Assembly (NCBI GenBank): GCA_003820645.1 | Contig: RPOR01000011.1 | Location: 1-52,207 of the forward strand | Direction: 5' to 3' | From: Betaproteobacteria bacterium | GTDB taxonomy: Bacteria > Pseudomonadota > Gammaproteobacteria > Burkholderiales > SG8-41 | Length of the DNA: 52,207 bases | Part shown: piece by piece, positions 28,215 to 37,477 of the stretch | Layout: each line of letters begins with the position of its first letter | How positions within the stretch are numbered: position 1 is the first letter of the stretch | Program-made: the position numbers and the translations under genes | Notes under the pieces: model-generated | Told to the model about the DNA's origin: nothing | What the model saw: only the letters and a program-made list of their open reading frames with translations | Databases searched by the model: none

Positions 28215-29486
28215 ATGTCTTTTGCCTCATTGAACCTGAATCCCGAACTCGTACAGGCGCTTGCCGCCGCGGGTTACACCGAACCGACGCCCGTGCAGGC
28301 GAAATCGATTCCGCCTGCGCTGACCGGTTTTGACCTGATGGTCTCGGCCCCCACCGGCACCGGCAAGACCGCAGCCTTCGTGCTGCCGGCGCTGCAACGC
28401 CTGGCACTGGCCCCGGCCAAGCATGGCCGTGGCCCGCGCGTGCTGGTGCTGACACCGACGCGCGAACTGGCGATGCAGGTGACCGCTGCCGTCGACAAGT
28501 ACTGCAAGTTCATGCGCCATATGCGCACCGGCACGGTGCTCGGCGGCATGCCCTACCCGAAACAGCGCCGGCTGCTCGAACAGTCGCTCGATGTGCTCGT
28601 CGCGACACCCGGCCGGCTGATCGATTTCATCGACCAGGGTAAGGTCGATTTCTCGCGCCTCGAACTGCTGGTGCTCGACGAAGCCGACCGCATGCTCGAC
28701 ATGGGCTTCATCGAGCCGGTCAAGCGCATTGCCGCAAAAACCCCGGCAACGCGCCAGACCATGCTGTTCTCGGCCACTCTCGACGGCAATATCGCGAAGC
28801 TTGCCCGCGAACTGCTGCGCGATCCGCAGCGCATTGAAGTCGCGGCGCCTGAGCAGAAGCACGAAAACATCGCGCAGCGCCTGCATTATGTCGACGACGG
28901 CAGCCACAAGCATCGTCTGCTCGAGCACGTGCTCAGCGAAGAAGGCCAGGCGCAGGTCATCGTGTTCACCGCGACCAAGCATGGTGCAGACCGCCTTGCC
29001 GACAAGCTGTTCCACGGCGGGCATGATGCCGCAGCGCTGCACGGCAACATGAACCAGTCACAGCGTAACCGCACGCTGGCGCGGCTGCGCAGCGGCGCGG
29101 TGCGCGTGCTGGTGGCCACCGACGTCGCCGCGCGCGGCATCGACGTGGCGAGCATTTCGCACGTGATCAATTTCGACCTGCCGAAGGTGGCCGAGGACTA
29201 TGTCCACCGCATCGGCCGCACCGGCCGCGCCGGCGCATCCGGCACGGCGATCTCCTTTGCTTCGTCGGACGACGTGCGCCAGCTGAAACAGATCGAGCGC
29301 TATATCGGTCGCACCATCGAGCGCTGGTCGGCGCCGGGCTTCGAGGCAAAGAATCCGCTGCGCACTGACAGTGCCAAACGCACCGACCGCCGTCCGCCGC
29401 CCGGCGCACGGCGCGGTGCGCCGCCGGCACGCGGCGGTTTCCGCTCCGACAACCGCCGTGGCGCGGGTGCCGGTCGCGCACGTTAA
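28215..29486 (+). CDS. DEAD-box ATP-dependent RNA helicase (RhlE-like)
   Basis: GYTEPTPVQAKSIPPALTGFDLMVSAPTGTGKTAAFVLPAL, VLTPTRELAMQV, LVLDEADRML, LFSATLD, VATDVAARGIDV, YVHRIGRTGRAG; basic C-terminal tail. Confidence 0.96.
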   Translation: MSFASLNLNPELVQALAAAGYTEPTPVQAKSIPPALTGFDLMVSAPTGTGKTAAFVLPALQRLALAPAKHGRGPRVLVLTPTRELAMQVTAAVDKYCKFMRHMRTGTVLGGMPYPKQRRLLEQSLDVLVATPGRLIDFIDQGKVDFSRLELLVLDEADRMLDMGFIEPVKRIAAKTPATRQTMLFSATLDGNIAKLARELLRDPQRIEVAAPEQKHENIAQRLHYVDDGSHKHRLLEHVLSEEGQAQVIVFTATKHGADRLADKLFHGGHDAAALHGNMNQSQRNRTLARLRSGAVRVLVATDVAARGIDVASISHVINFDLPKVAEDYVHRIGRTGRAGASGTAISFASSDDVRQLKQIERYIGRTIERWSAPGFEAKNPLRTDSAKRTDRRPPPGARRGAPPARGGFRSDNRRGAGAGRAR

Positions 29487-29532
29487 GGCCAACCGCGGCC
29501 GCCTGCGCAGTATCTGCAGACCAGCAGGCAAG

Positions 29533-29567
29533 TCCCCCGATGCCGCAAGGTGCCGGGGGATTTTTTT
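29533..29567 (+). terminator. Rho-independent terminator downstream of the DEAD-box helicase
   Basis: TCCCCCG (29533-29539) / CGGGGGA (29554-29560) stem followed by T7. Confidence 0.8.
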
Positions 29568-29591
29568 CATCTCATCGGGTGGCCGTTTTGA

Positions 29592-29620
29592 TTGATTTTC
29601 GCGGGGTGTGCCATTACAGT
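29592..29620 (+). promoter_or_regulatory. Candidate sigma70 promoter for the CoxG/Mo-hydroxylase operon
   Basis: TTGATT - 17 bp - TACAGT, 27 bp before the CoxG-like ATG; 4/6 matches in each hexamer. Confidence 0.35.
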
Positions 29621-29646
29621 AAACCGCTTTCACTGCGGCATCCATC

Positions 29647-30111
29647 ATGAAATTCAGCGGGGAGATTCTGGTCGCTGCACCGCGCGACGCGGTGTTTGCG
29701 AAACTGCAGGACATCCGTTTTTTTGCATCCTGCATCGACGGCGTGCGCGACCTGAAACCGCTCGACGAAAAACGCTTCGACGCGGTGCTGGAGACCAAGG
29801 TGGCTTATATGCGCTTCAAGTTCAAGGTGACCGTGGAGTTGACCGAGGTGGTGGCGCCGGAGTTGATTGCTGCAAAAATCGAAGGGGCGCCGATGGGTCT
29901 GGTCGGGCGGCTGACTGCAACCTCGGCAACGCGGTTGATCGCGGCGGGCGAGCAGACGACGATCCGGTACGAAATCGATACCGCGCTGACCGGCAAGCTG
30001 GGCAGCATCGGGCAACCGGTACTGAAGGCCAAAGCGAAGGACATGGAAAAACAGTTTGCGAAAAATCTGGGCGCCGCATTTGCGCCGGCAGCAGCGCAGG
30101 GGGCGGCATGA
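29647..30111 (+). CDS. CoxG-like SRPBCC family protein
   Basis: MKFSGEILVAAPRDAVFAKLQDIRFFASCIDGVRDLKPLDEKRFDAVLETKVAYMRFKFKVTVELTEV; followed by Mo-hydroxylase subunits. Confidence 0.85.
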   Translation: MKFSGEILVAAPRDAVFAKLQDIRFFASCIDGVRDLKPLDEKRFDAVLETKVAYMRFKFKVTVELTEVVAPELIAAKIEGAPMGLVGRLTATSATRLIAAGEQTTIRYEIDTALTGKLGSIGQPVLKAKAKDMEKQFAKNLGAAFAPAAAQGAA

Positions 30112-30965
30112 ACCCGTTTGAACTCGCCGAGCCGCGTTCGCTGAAAGCAGCATTGAAACTGCTGGATGCCGGCGACGAGTCGGTGCGCGTTTTCGGCGGT
30201 GGCACTGCGCTGATGCTGATGATGAAGGCCGGCGTTTTCCAGCCGACGCGGCTGATCAGCCTGCGTGGCGTCGAATCGCGTTACGCGAGGGTGACGGCAG
30301 CCAAAGACGGCAGCCTGCACATCGGTGCGCTGACGACGTTGACGACACTGGGTCGCGCGGCGGCCGTGCGCAGCAAGGCGCCGGTCATCGCCGGCACGCT
30401 GCAGACGCTGTCCAATGTCCGCGTGCGCAATGTGGCCACGCTGGGCGGGCATCTCGCGCATGCCGATCCGCACATGGACCTGCCGCCGGTGCTGATTGCG
30501 CTCGATGCTCAGGTGGTGACGGCAGCAACCGCCGGATTGCGTACGCTGGCGGTGGCTGATCTCTTCACCGGTTATTACGAAACCGCGCTGGCACGCAATG
30601 AGCTGATCAGCGAGGTGATCGTGCCGGCGCAAACCGGTCGCCGTTCCGCCTATGTCAAACTGACCACGCGCGCGGCCGACGACTGGCCGACGCTGGGCAT
30701 TGCGGTGTCGCTGCAGACGGACGGCAGGGTCATCGAGGACGCGCGATTCGTCGTCGGCGCCGCCACCGAAAAGCCGCTGCGCCTGCCGTCAGTGGAGGCT
30801 GTGCTGCGCGGCGCAACGGCAGATGACGCGGTGCTGGCGCGCGCCGGCGAAGCGGCCGCGGCGGCAGCGGAACTGGTGGGTGATGCCCGCGGTTCAGCCG
30901 CTTACAAGACCGAACTGCTGCGGGTGTACGCAGGGCGCGCGGTGCGCAAGGCGCTGGCCGCCTGA
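30108..30965 (+). CDS. FAD-binding (CoxM-like) subunit of a molybdenum hydroxylase
   Basis: FGGGTALMLMMKAGVFQPTRLISL, ATLGGHLAHADPHMDLPPVLIALDAQV; ATGA overlap with the CoxG-like gene. Confidence 0.9.
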   Translation: MNPFELAEPRSLKAALKLLDAGDESVRVFGGGTALMLMMKAGVFQPTRLISLRGVESRYARVTAAKDGSLHIGALTTLTTLGRAAAVRSKAPVIAGTLQTLSNVRVRNVATLGGHLAHADPHMDLPPVLIALDAQVVTAATAGLRTLAVADLFTGYYETALARNELISEVIVPAQTGRRSAYVKLTTRAADDWPTLGIAVSLQTDGRVIEDARFVVGAATEKPLRLPSVEAVLRGATADDAVLARAGEAAAAAAELVGDARGSAAYKTELLRVYAGRAVRKALAA

Positions 30966-30986
30966 TCCGCTTCCAGGAGCAAAGCT

Positions 30987-33293
30987 TTGGCAACCACATC
31001 AGGCAACAGCAAATCCGGCGCGGCCGAATTTTCGGCGCTCGGCCGTTCGATCCCGCGCGTCGAGGCGCGGGCCAAGGTCACGGGGCGCGCCGAGTATGTG
31101 CACAATCTGCGCCTGCCCGGCATGCTGTACGGGAGGATCCATCGCAGTACGGTGGCACATGCGCGCATCCGCAGCGTCGACGTCTCGGCGGCACAGGCCG
31201 TGCCCGGCGTCTACGCGGTCTACACCGCTGCCGACGTCCAGAGACTGATCCCCGAGCCGTATTACGGCCCCGCGTTCCACGACCAGCCCATACTCGCGCT
31301 CGGCAAGGTGCATCATGTCGGGGAGCCGGTGGCGCTGGTGCTGGCGGCCGATCCGCATGTCGCTGACGCCGCCGCGCAGCTGATCGTCGCGGATTACGAG
31401 GAACTACCGGCCGTGTTCGACGAAGTCGAGGCGATGACCTCGGCAGCCGTCGTGCATGAGGTGCTGAAGCCGGCGGGCACGTTTCCCGACCTCAAACACC
31501 TGAAGGGCAAACGCGACACCAATATCGCGCTGGATTTTCACCTGCGCCGGGGTGATGTGCAGAAAGCGTTTGCCGAAGCCGACCACGTGTTCGAACACAC
31601 CTTCCGCACCCAGCAGGTCCTGCATCTGCCGCTGGAGCCGTTCGTCACGGTTGCCGATCCGACGCCCAGTCAGCTGGTGATTCATACCGCGTCGCAAAGC
31701 CCGTCGTTTGTGCGCATCGAGATCGCGCGTCTGCTCGGCTGGCCGGAGAACAGGGTGCGGGTAAAAGTGCCGTATCTCGGCGGCGGTTTCGGCGCCAAGC
31801 TCTACATCAAGCTCGAAGCGCTGGCGGCGGCGGCGGCCCTGCTTGCCGGGCGGCCGGTGAAAATCGCCCTGACCATGGAAGAGCAGTTCTACACGCTGAC
31901 CAAGCACGCGACGACGCTGCGCATCAAGAGCGGCGTGACCAAGGACGGGAAAATTACCGTCCGCGAATGCGAAGTATGGTGGAACGGCGGCGCCTATGCC
32001 GACATCGGGCCGCGCATTACGCAGAAATCCGGATTTACCGCGCCGGGACCGTACGACATCGACCATGTCAGCATTGACTCCTACTCGTTGTATACCAACC
32101 TGCCGCCGGCTGGAGCGCTGCGCGGCTTCGGCATTCCGCAGCTGGTGTGGGCTTATGAAAGTCACACCGACATGATCGCGAAAGCGCTGCACATGGATCC
32201 GCTGGCGATCCGCCGCATCAACATCCTGCGTGAAGGCCGGCCGCAGGCAACCGGCACGCTGATGCGCGACGCCGGGATTGACCCGGTGCTCGAGCGCCTG
32301 GCGCAGCGCATGGCCTGGGAAAAGCCGTTCGACAAAGGCTCCGGCACCATCCGTCGCGGCCGCGGCATCGCCATCGGTTTCAAGGCGAGCATTTCGCCGA
32401 CGACCTCGGTGGCCATCGTCAATATCAGCGCCGACGGCAGCTGCAACGTGTATTGCAGCACCGTGGACATGGGGCAGGGCTCGGACACCGCGATGGCGCA
32501 GATCGTCGCCGAGGCGCTGGGCATCCCGGTGGCATCGGTGACGCTGGTGCATCCCGACACTGATGTCACGCCGTACGACATGGCGACGCTGGGCTCGCGC
32601 TCGACCTACCACATGGGCCATGCGGTGAAGAACGCGGCGGAAGATGCGCGCGACAAACTGTTGCAGCTCGCGCGCGATGTCGGCCTGTCGGCGGAGACCA
32701 CGCCGATCCCCGACATCTTCCGCAAGAAATACGGCATGCAGGCCGGCAACATCGTCGGCGTCGGCAGCTTCATCCCGCCCTATACGCCGCCCGAATCCGG
32801 CACCGGGCAGACGCCGGACGCGACGCCGTTCTGGATGATCGGTGCCACCGGCGCCGAAGTCGAAGTCGACACCGAGACGGGTGAATTCAAGGTCACGCGG
32901 CTGGTGAACCTGGTCGACGTCGGCCGGCCGGTCAACCCGGCGATCGTCGAGACCCAGATTTCCGGTGCGACCATCATGCAACTGGGTTTCACGCTGTCAG
33001 AACGCATGGATTTCGATGCCGGGCAGGTGACCAATGCCTCGCTGGCCGATTACAAGATTCCGGGCATGCGCGACATCCCGGCGATGATGGAAAACGAAGC
33101 CGTCGACATGGTCCAGCATTCCGGTCCGTTCGGCGCCAAGGGCGTCGGCGAGAGCGGTACCTTCGGTGTCTCGCCGGCGATCGCCAGCGCCATTGATGAC
33201 GCAGTCGGCGTGCGGCTGACCAGCCTGCCGCTGACCGCGGAAGCGGTTTATCGCGGCTTGCGCGCGCAAGCGGGCAAGCCGCTGCAGGATTGA
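30987..33293 (+). CDS. Xanthine dehydrogenase-family molybdopterin-binding large subunit
   Basis: GRSIPRVEARAKVTGRAEYVHNLRLPGMLYG, GGGFGAK, GALRGFGIPQ, DMGQGSDTAMAQIVAEALG, KGVGESG. Confidence 0.93.
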   Translation: MATTSGNSKSGAAEFSALGRSIPRVEARAKVTGRAEYVHNLRLPGMLYGRIHRSTVAHARIRSVDVSAAQAVPGVYAVYTAADVQRLIPEPYYGPAFHDQPILALGKVHHVGEPVALVLAADPHVADAAAQLIVADYEELPAVFDEVEAMTSAAVVHEVLKPAGTFPDLKHLKGKRDTNIALDFHLRRGDVQKAFAEADHVFEHTFRTQQVLHLPLEPFVTVADPTPSQLVIHTASQSPSFVRIEIARLLGWPENRVRVKVPYLGGGFGAKLYIKLEALAAAAALLAGRPVKIALTMEEQFYTLTKHATTLRIKSGVTKDGKITVRECEVWWNGGAYADIGPRITQKSGFTAPGPYDIDHVSIDSYSLYTNLPPAGALRGFGIPQLVWAYESHTDMIAKALHMDPLAIRRINILREGRPQATGTLMRDAGIDPVLERLAQRMAWEKPFDKGSGTIRRGRGIAIGFKASISPTTSVAIVNISADGSCNVYCSTVDMGQGSDTAMAQIVAEALGIPVASVTLVHPDTDVTPYDMATLGSRSTYHMGHAVKNAAEDARDKLLQLARDVGLSAETTPIPDIFRKKYGMQAGNIVGVGSFIPPYTPPESGTGQTPDATPFWMIGATGAEVEVDTETGEFKVTRLVNLVDVGRPVNPAIVETQISGATIMQLGFTLSERMDFDAGQVTNASLADYKIPGMRDIPAMMENEAVDMVQHSGPFGAKGVGESGTFGVSPAIASAIDDAVGVRLTSLPLTAEAVYRGLRAQAGKPLQD

Positions 33294-33814
33294 TCGTTAC
33301 CAAAATGCGCATGACTAAAATGAACGTGACCAAAATGAGCATGAGCACAACGCACAAGAACATTTCCTTCCAGTTGAACGGCCGCCCGGCCACGGCGCAC
33401 GCCGGCAACCACCAGAACCTGGTCGAGCTGCTGCAGGGACAGGGCCTGTTCGGCGCGCGCGAGAGCTGCGGGCAGGGACTCTGCGGCTGCTGCACGGTGG
33501 TGGTCAATGGCACTGCAGTGTCCGGTTGTTTGACCATGGCGACGCTTGTCGACGGCGCCGACGTGCGCACCATTGAAGACAGTGCCGATGGCCAGCTTGA
33601 TGCCGTGCAACGGGCCTTTATCGATACCGGGGCTTTCCAGTGCGGCTTCTGCACCCCTGGCTTCATCCTGATGACGCGGCAATTGCTCGAGGAGCATCCC
33701 GATCCGACGGACGACGAAATCCGCCATTACCTCGCGGGCAACCTGTGCCGCTGCGCGGCGTATACGGAAATCATCAAGGCCGTGCGGCTGGCGGCGCAGA
33801 AGCGCAAGGAGTGA
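33290..33814 (+). CDS. (2Fe-2S)-binding (CoxS-like) subunit of a molybdenum hydroxylase; start codon ambiguous
   Basis: ESCGQGLCGCCTVVVNG, CGFCTPGFIL, GNLCRCAAYTEI. Possible starts at 33290 (TTG), 33305, 33311, 33320, 33335 and 33341. Confidence 0.92.
   Translation: MIVTKMRMTKMNVTKMSMSTTHKNISFQLNGRPATAHAGNHQNLVELLQGQGLFGARESCGQGLCGCCTVVVNGTAVSGCLTMATLVDGADVRTIEDSADGQLDAVQRAFIDTGAFQCGFCTPGFILMTRQLLEEHPDPTDDEIRHYLAGNLCRCAAYTEIIKAVRLAAQKRKE
33299..33343 (+). repeat. Three 15-bp tandem units at the 5' end of the 2Fe-2S subunit gene
   Basis: accaaaatgcgcatg / actaaaatgaacgtg / accaaaatgagcatg. Confidence 0.85.
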
Positions 33815-33816
33815 TC

Positions 33817-35274
33817 ATGAAACGTCCGGCCGGCAATGCCCTCGACCTGCGCGCGTGGCTGGACACCGCCCGCGCGCTGGGCGAACTGCGGGACGTGCGC
33901 GGTGCCGACGCCAGGCTCGAACTGGGCGCGATCAGCGAACTCAACGTCAAGATCGACGGCGCGCCGGCGCTGTTGTTCGACGACATCCAGGGGTGCCCCA
34001 GGGGTTTCCGCGTGGTCACCTGCACCACGGCCAGCCCGGCGCGGCTGTCGTCGATACTGCGCCTGCCGGTTGAACGCAGCCACCATGCGTTGGTACAGAA
34101 ACTGCGCGGCCGGCCCAAGGACTGGCAGACGGATGCGCCGAAATACGAACCGGTGGTCGTCGAGACCGGCCCGGTGCTGGAGAATATCCAGTCGGGCAAG
34201 GACGTCGACATCAACATTTTTCCGTCGCCACTGTGGCACGAGAAAGACGGCGGCCCCTACATCGGCACCGGCTGCTGCGTGGTGACCAAAGACTTCGACA
34301 GCGACTGGGTCAATGTCGGTACCTATCGCGTGATGGTGCATGACAAAAACCATGTCGGCCTCGACATGATCCCGGGCAAGCACGGCGCGATCCAATACGA
34401 GAAATACATGAAAGCCGGCAAGCCGTTCCCGGTCGCGATCGTCGTCGGCTGTGATCCGCTCGGCTACCTGATCTCCGGCATCGAGGTGCCGTTCGGCATG
34501 TGCGAATACAACTACATCGGCGCGATCCTCGGCGAATCGGTATCCGTGGTGCACGGCGAACTGACCGGCCTGCCGATGCCCGCCGGCGCGGAAATCGTGC
34601 TCGAAGGCCACTGTTATCCCGGCGATGTCAGGATCGAAGGGCCGTTCGGCGAATTCCACGGTTATTACCCCGGCAAGGAAGGCACAGCGCCGGTGCTGAC
34701 CGTCGAACGCGTCTATTACCGCAATGACCCGATCATCGTCGGCAGCCCGCCGGCGAAGCCGCCCAACGACTATTCCTATTCCAAGGCGGTGATGCGTTCG
34801 GCACTGCTGTTCGATGCGCTGCTCGCCGCCGGCGTGCCCGACGTACACAGCGTGTGGGCGCATGAAATCGGCGGCGCGCGCATGTTCAACGTGGTGGCAA
34901 TCAAGCAGCGCTATGCCGGCCACGCGCGCCAGGCGGGGCATATCCTCAACCAGTGCGGCGTCGGCGCCTACATGTCGCGCTACACCGTGGTGGTCGACGA
35001 GGACATCGATCCGTCGAACCTGCAGGAAGTGATGTGGGCGGTGGCCACGCGCAGCGATCCCGAGGTCGACATCGACATCATCAAGCGCGGCATGGGCTCG
35101 AAGAACGATCCGATGTTCGTCGCCTACCGTTACAACGCGCCGTACAACTCCAAGGCCATCATCGATGCCTGCCGGCCGTATGATCACCTGCACGAGTTTC
35201 CGGCAGTGGCCGAAGCCAGCAAGCAGCTGCAGGAACAGGTCAAAGCCAAGTGGAAAGATTTGTTCAAGTCATAG
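33817..35274 (+). CDS. UbiD family (de)carboxylase
   Basis: 486 aa; LGELRDVRGADARLELGAISE, LLFDDIQGCPRGFRVVT, HEKDGGPYIGTGCCVVTKD, EGPFGEFHGYYPGKEGTAPVLTVERVYYRNDPIIVGSPPAKPPND. Confidence 0.93.
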   Translation: MKRPAGNALDLRAWLDTARALGELRDVRGADARLELGAISELNVKIDGAPALLFDDIQGCPRGFRVVTCTTASPARLSSILRLPVERSHHALVQKLRGRPKDWQTDAPKYEPVVVETGPVLENIQSGKDVDINIFPSPLWHEKDGGPYIGTGCCVVTKDFDSDWVNVGTYRVMVHDKNHVGLDMIPGKHGAIQYEKYMKAGKPFPVAIVVGCDPLGYLISGIEVPFGMCEYNYIGAILGESVSVVHGELTGLPMPAGAEIVLEGHCYPGDVRIEGPFGEFHGYYPGKEGTAPVLTVERVYYRNDPIIVGSPPAKPPNDYSYSKAVMRSALLFDALLAAGVPDVHSVWAHEIGGARMFNVVAIKQRYAGHARQAGHILNQCGVGAYMSRYTVVVDEDIDPSNLQEVMWAVATRSDPEVDIDIIKRGMGSKNDPMFVAYRYNAPYNSKAIIDACRPYDHLHEFPAVAEASKQLQEQVKAKWKDLFKS

Positions 35275-35308
35275 TTTTATATAAGTTATTGATTATAAAT
35301 GATATTTT

Positions 35309-36271
35309 ATGAAAGCATCGATTGCTGCCGTCATTGGCAGTGTGTTCGCCTTTGCGGTGCAGGCCGCGGAATATCCGACCAAGCCGATCCGCGTGCTGGT
35401 GCCGTTTGCGCCGGGCGGCGTGGTCGATACCTCGGCCCGCATCCTCACCAACAAGATTTCAGAAATGAAGGGCTGGCAGTTCGTGGTCGACAATCGTCCG
35501 GGCGCCAACGGTTTCATCGCGGTCGGCACCACGGCACGCGCGAATGCCGACGGTTACACGCTGCTCGCCGCGCACACCGGCGAGTTTTCGGTGAACCCGA
35601 TGCTGTTCAAGAACGTGCCCTACGACTTCGAGCGGGATTTCACCTCCATCGTCATGGTCAGCGATGCGCCGATGCTGGTGGTGGTGAACGCCAGTTCGCC
35701 GTTCAACAACCTGAAGGACCTGATTGCCGGCGCCAAGGCCAAGCCGGGCCAGCTGACTTTTGGTTCGCCGGGCACCGGCTCGGTGAACCACATGGCCACC
35801 GAATGGCTGATCAATGCGGCCGGCGCCAAGGCATTGCATGTGCCCTACAAGGGCGGTGCCCCGGCAGTGTCCGCCGTGGCCGGTAATGAAGTGGTGTTTA
35901 CCGTGGCCGGCCTGCCGGGTGTGCTGCCGCACCTGCAGGCGAAACGCGTCAAGGTGCTGGGTGTGACCACGGCGAAACGTTCGCCGCAGGTGCCCGACTA
36001 CATGTCGGCGCAGGAAGCCGGCATCCCCGGCGTCGATGCCTCGATCTGGGTCGGCCTGTTCGCGCCCAAAGGCACGCCGAAGGATGTCGTCGCCAAACTC
36101 TACCAGGCCTCGGTTGAAGTGCTGAAGTTGCCGGACGTGAAACAGCGTTACGCTTCGGTCGGCGGCGCGGAGACCACGACCATGGGTGGCGCTGAATTCA
36201 ACAAGCGGATCAGTGCCGAGCTGGAGCGCTATCGCAAGGTCGCGGCGCAGGTGGGGATACCGCAGCAGTAA
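35309..36271 (+). CDS. Bug/TctC family substrate-binding protein
   Basis: Signal peptide then AEYPTKPIRVLVPFAPGGVVDTSARIL, FGSPGTGSVNHMATEWL, LHVPYKGGAPAVSAVAG. Confidence 0.93.
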   Translation: MKASIAAVIGSVFAFAVQAAEYPTKPIRVLVPFAPGGVVDTSARILTNKISEMKGWQFVVDNRPGANGFIAVGTTARANADGYTLLAAHTGEFSVNPMLFKNVPYDFERDFTSIVMVSDAPMLVVVNASSPFNNLKDLIAGAKAKPGQLTFGSPGTGSVNHMATEWLINAAGAKALHVPYKGGAPAVSAVAGNEVVFTVAGLPGVLPHLQAKRVKVLGVTTAKRSPQVPDYMSAQEAGIPGVDASIWVGLFAPKGTPKDVVAKLYQASVEVLKLPDVKQRYASVGGAETTTMGGAEFNKRISAELERYRKVAAQVGIPQQ

Positions 36272-36391
36272 TTGCTGCGCCAGTCGATCGTTCGCACGGG
36301 CCGGGTTTTCCCGGCCCGTGCTGTTTCCGGCGCCGTACTTGCGTTCCGGACGGCATCTGCCACCACGGCAGGCTGCCATCCGGTGTTGCCG

Positions 36392-37381
36392 CTACTGCTT
36401 CGGTATCCTGGCGTCACGGGCGACTTTCTCCCAGCGCGCGATGTCCCGCTGGATCTGCGCCGCAAATTCCTCCGGCGTATTGCCGATGACTGCAGCGCCT
36501 TCGCTGGCGAGCCGCTGTCTGACGTCGGGCAGCGCGAGGATGCGCACGGTCTCCGCATGCAGTCTCGTCACCACATCTCGTGGCGTCCCTGCCGGCGCGA
36601 GGATGCCGTACCAGGACCCGGCCTCGAAATTGGTCAATCCGGCCTCGGCGAACGTCGGCATGTCGGGCAGCGTCGGCGCGCGTTTCGCTGCGGCCAATGC
36701 CAGTGCGTGCAGCCTGCCGGATTTGACGTGCGGCAGCACCGCCGGCAGGGAATTGAACATCAGTGCCACGTGGCCGCCGATGAGGTCGTTCAGCGCCGGC
36801 GGCCCGCCCTTGTAGGCGACGTGTACGATGTTGATGCCGGCCATCGTGCGCAGCATCTCGCCGGCGAGATGGGCCGAACTGCCGATGCCGAAGGAGGCGT
36901 AATCGAGCTGGCCAGGGCGTGCCTTGGCCAGCGTGATCAGTTGCCTGAGGCTGCTCGCAGGCACCGACGGATGCACCACCAGCAGGAACGGCGAGTCGGC
37001 GAAATTGCTGACCGGCGCGAAGTCCCTGACCGGATCGTAGGGCAGCTTTGCATACACGGCCGGGTTGGTGGTGTGCGTGCCCGTGGTGCCGAACAGCAGC
37101 GTATAGCCGTCGGCGGGGGACTTGGCGACGAACTGGGTGCCGATGATGCCGGCGGCGCCTGCGCGGTTGTCGATCACCGGGGTCTGTTTCCAGGCATCGC
37201 CGAGCTTTTGCGCATAGGCACGCGCAAAAATGTCGGCGTTGCCGCCGGCCGGGAACGGTACCACGATGCGTATCGGTTTGGCGGGGTAGGGCTGTGCGGC
37301 TGCGATGGTCACAGTACCGAGGCCGACCGCGAGCGGGACGGCGACAAGGCTGCGCAGTACGAGTTTTACGGTTGAGGGCAT
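36392..37381 (-). CDS. Bug/TctC family substrate-binding protein
   Basis: AQPYPAKPIRIVVPFPAGGNADIFARAYAQKLGDAW, YASFGIGSSAHLAGEMLRTMAGINIVHVAYKGGPPALNDLIGG. Confidence 0.93.
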   Translation of the reverse strand: MPSTVKLVLRSLVAVPLAVGLGTVTIAAAQPYPAKPIRIVVPFPAGGNADIFARAYAQKLGDAWKQTPVIDNRAGAAGIIGTQFVAKSPADGYTLLFGTTGTHTTNPAVYAKLPYDPVRDFAPVSNFADSPFLLVVHPSVPASSLRQLITLAKARPGQLDYASFGIGSSAHLAGEMLRTMAGINIVHVAYKGGPPALNDLIGGHVALMFNSLPAVLPHVKSGRLHALALAAAKRAPTLPDMPTFAEAGLTNFEAGSWYGILAPAGTPRDVVTRLHAETVRILALPDVRQRLASEGAAVIGNTPEEFAAQIQRDIARWEKVARDARIPKQ

Positions 37382-37477
37382 GGTGTCTCCGGTTACGGTT
37401 GCGTTTGTGTCTGTGTCTGCCTGGCCGGTCCTGCCGTACGATCGCGGCCGTGGCGCCGGTGCATCCGCGCTGCGGCT

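Noticed and set aside
31404-32981. 525-aa minus-strand ORF opposite the MoCo subunit (and similar at 33727-35193 opposite UbiD)
   Set aside because: Antisense shadow ORFs; the plus-strand frames have conserved Mo-hydroxylase and UbiD motifs.
29647-33814. Aerobic carbon monoxide dehydrogenase (coxGMLS) annotation
   Set aside because: The large subunit lacks both the AYxCSFR and AYRGAGR active-site loops; it has GALRGFGIPQ, as in xanthine/aldehyde oxidase-type enzymes.
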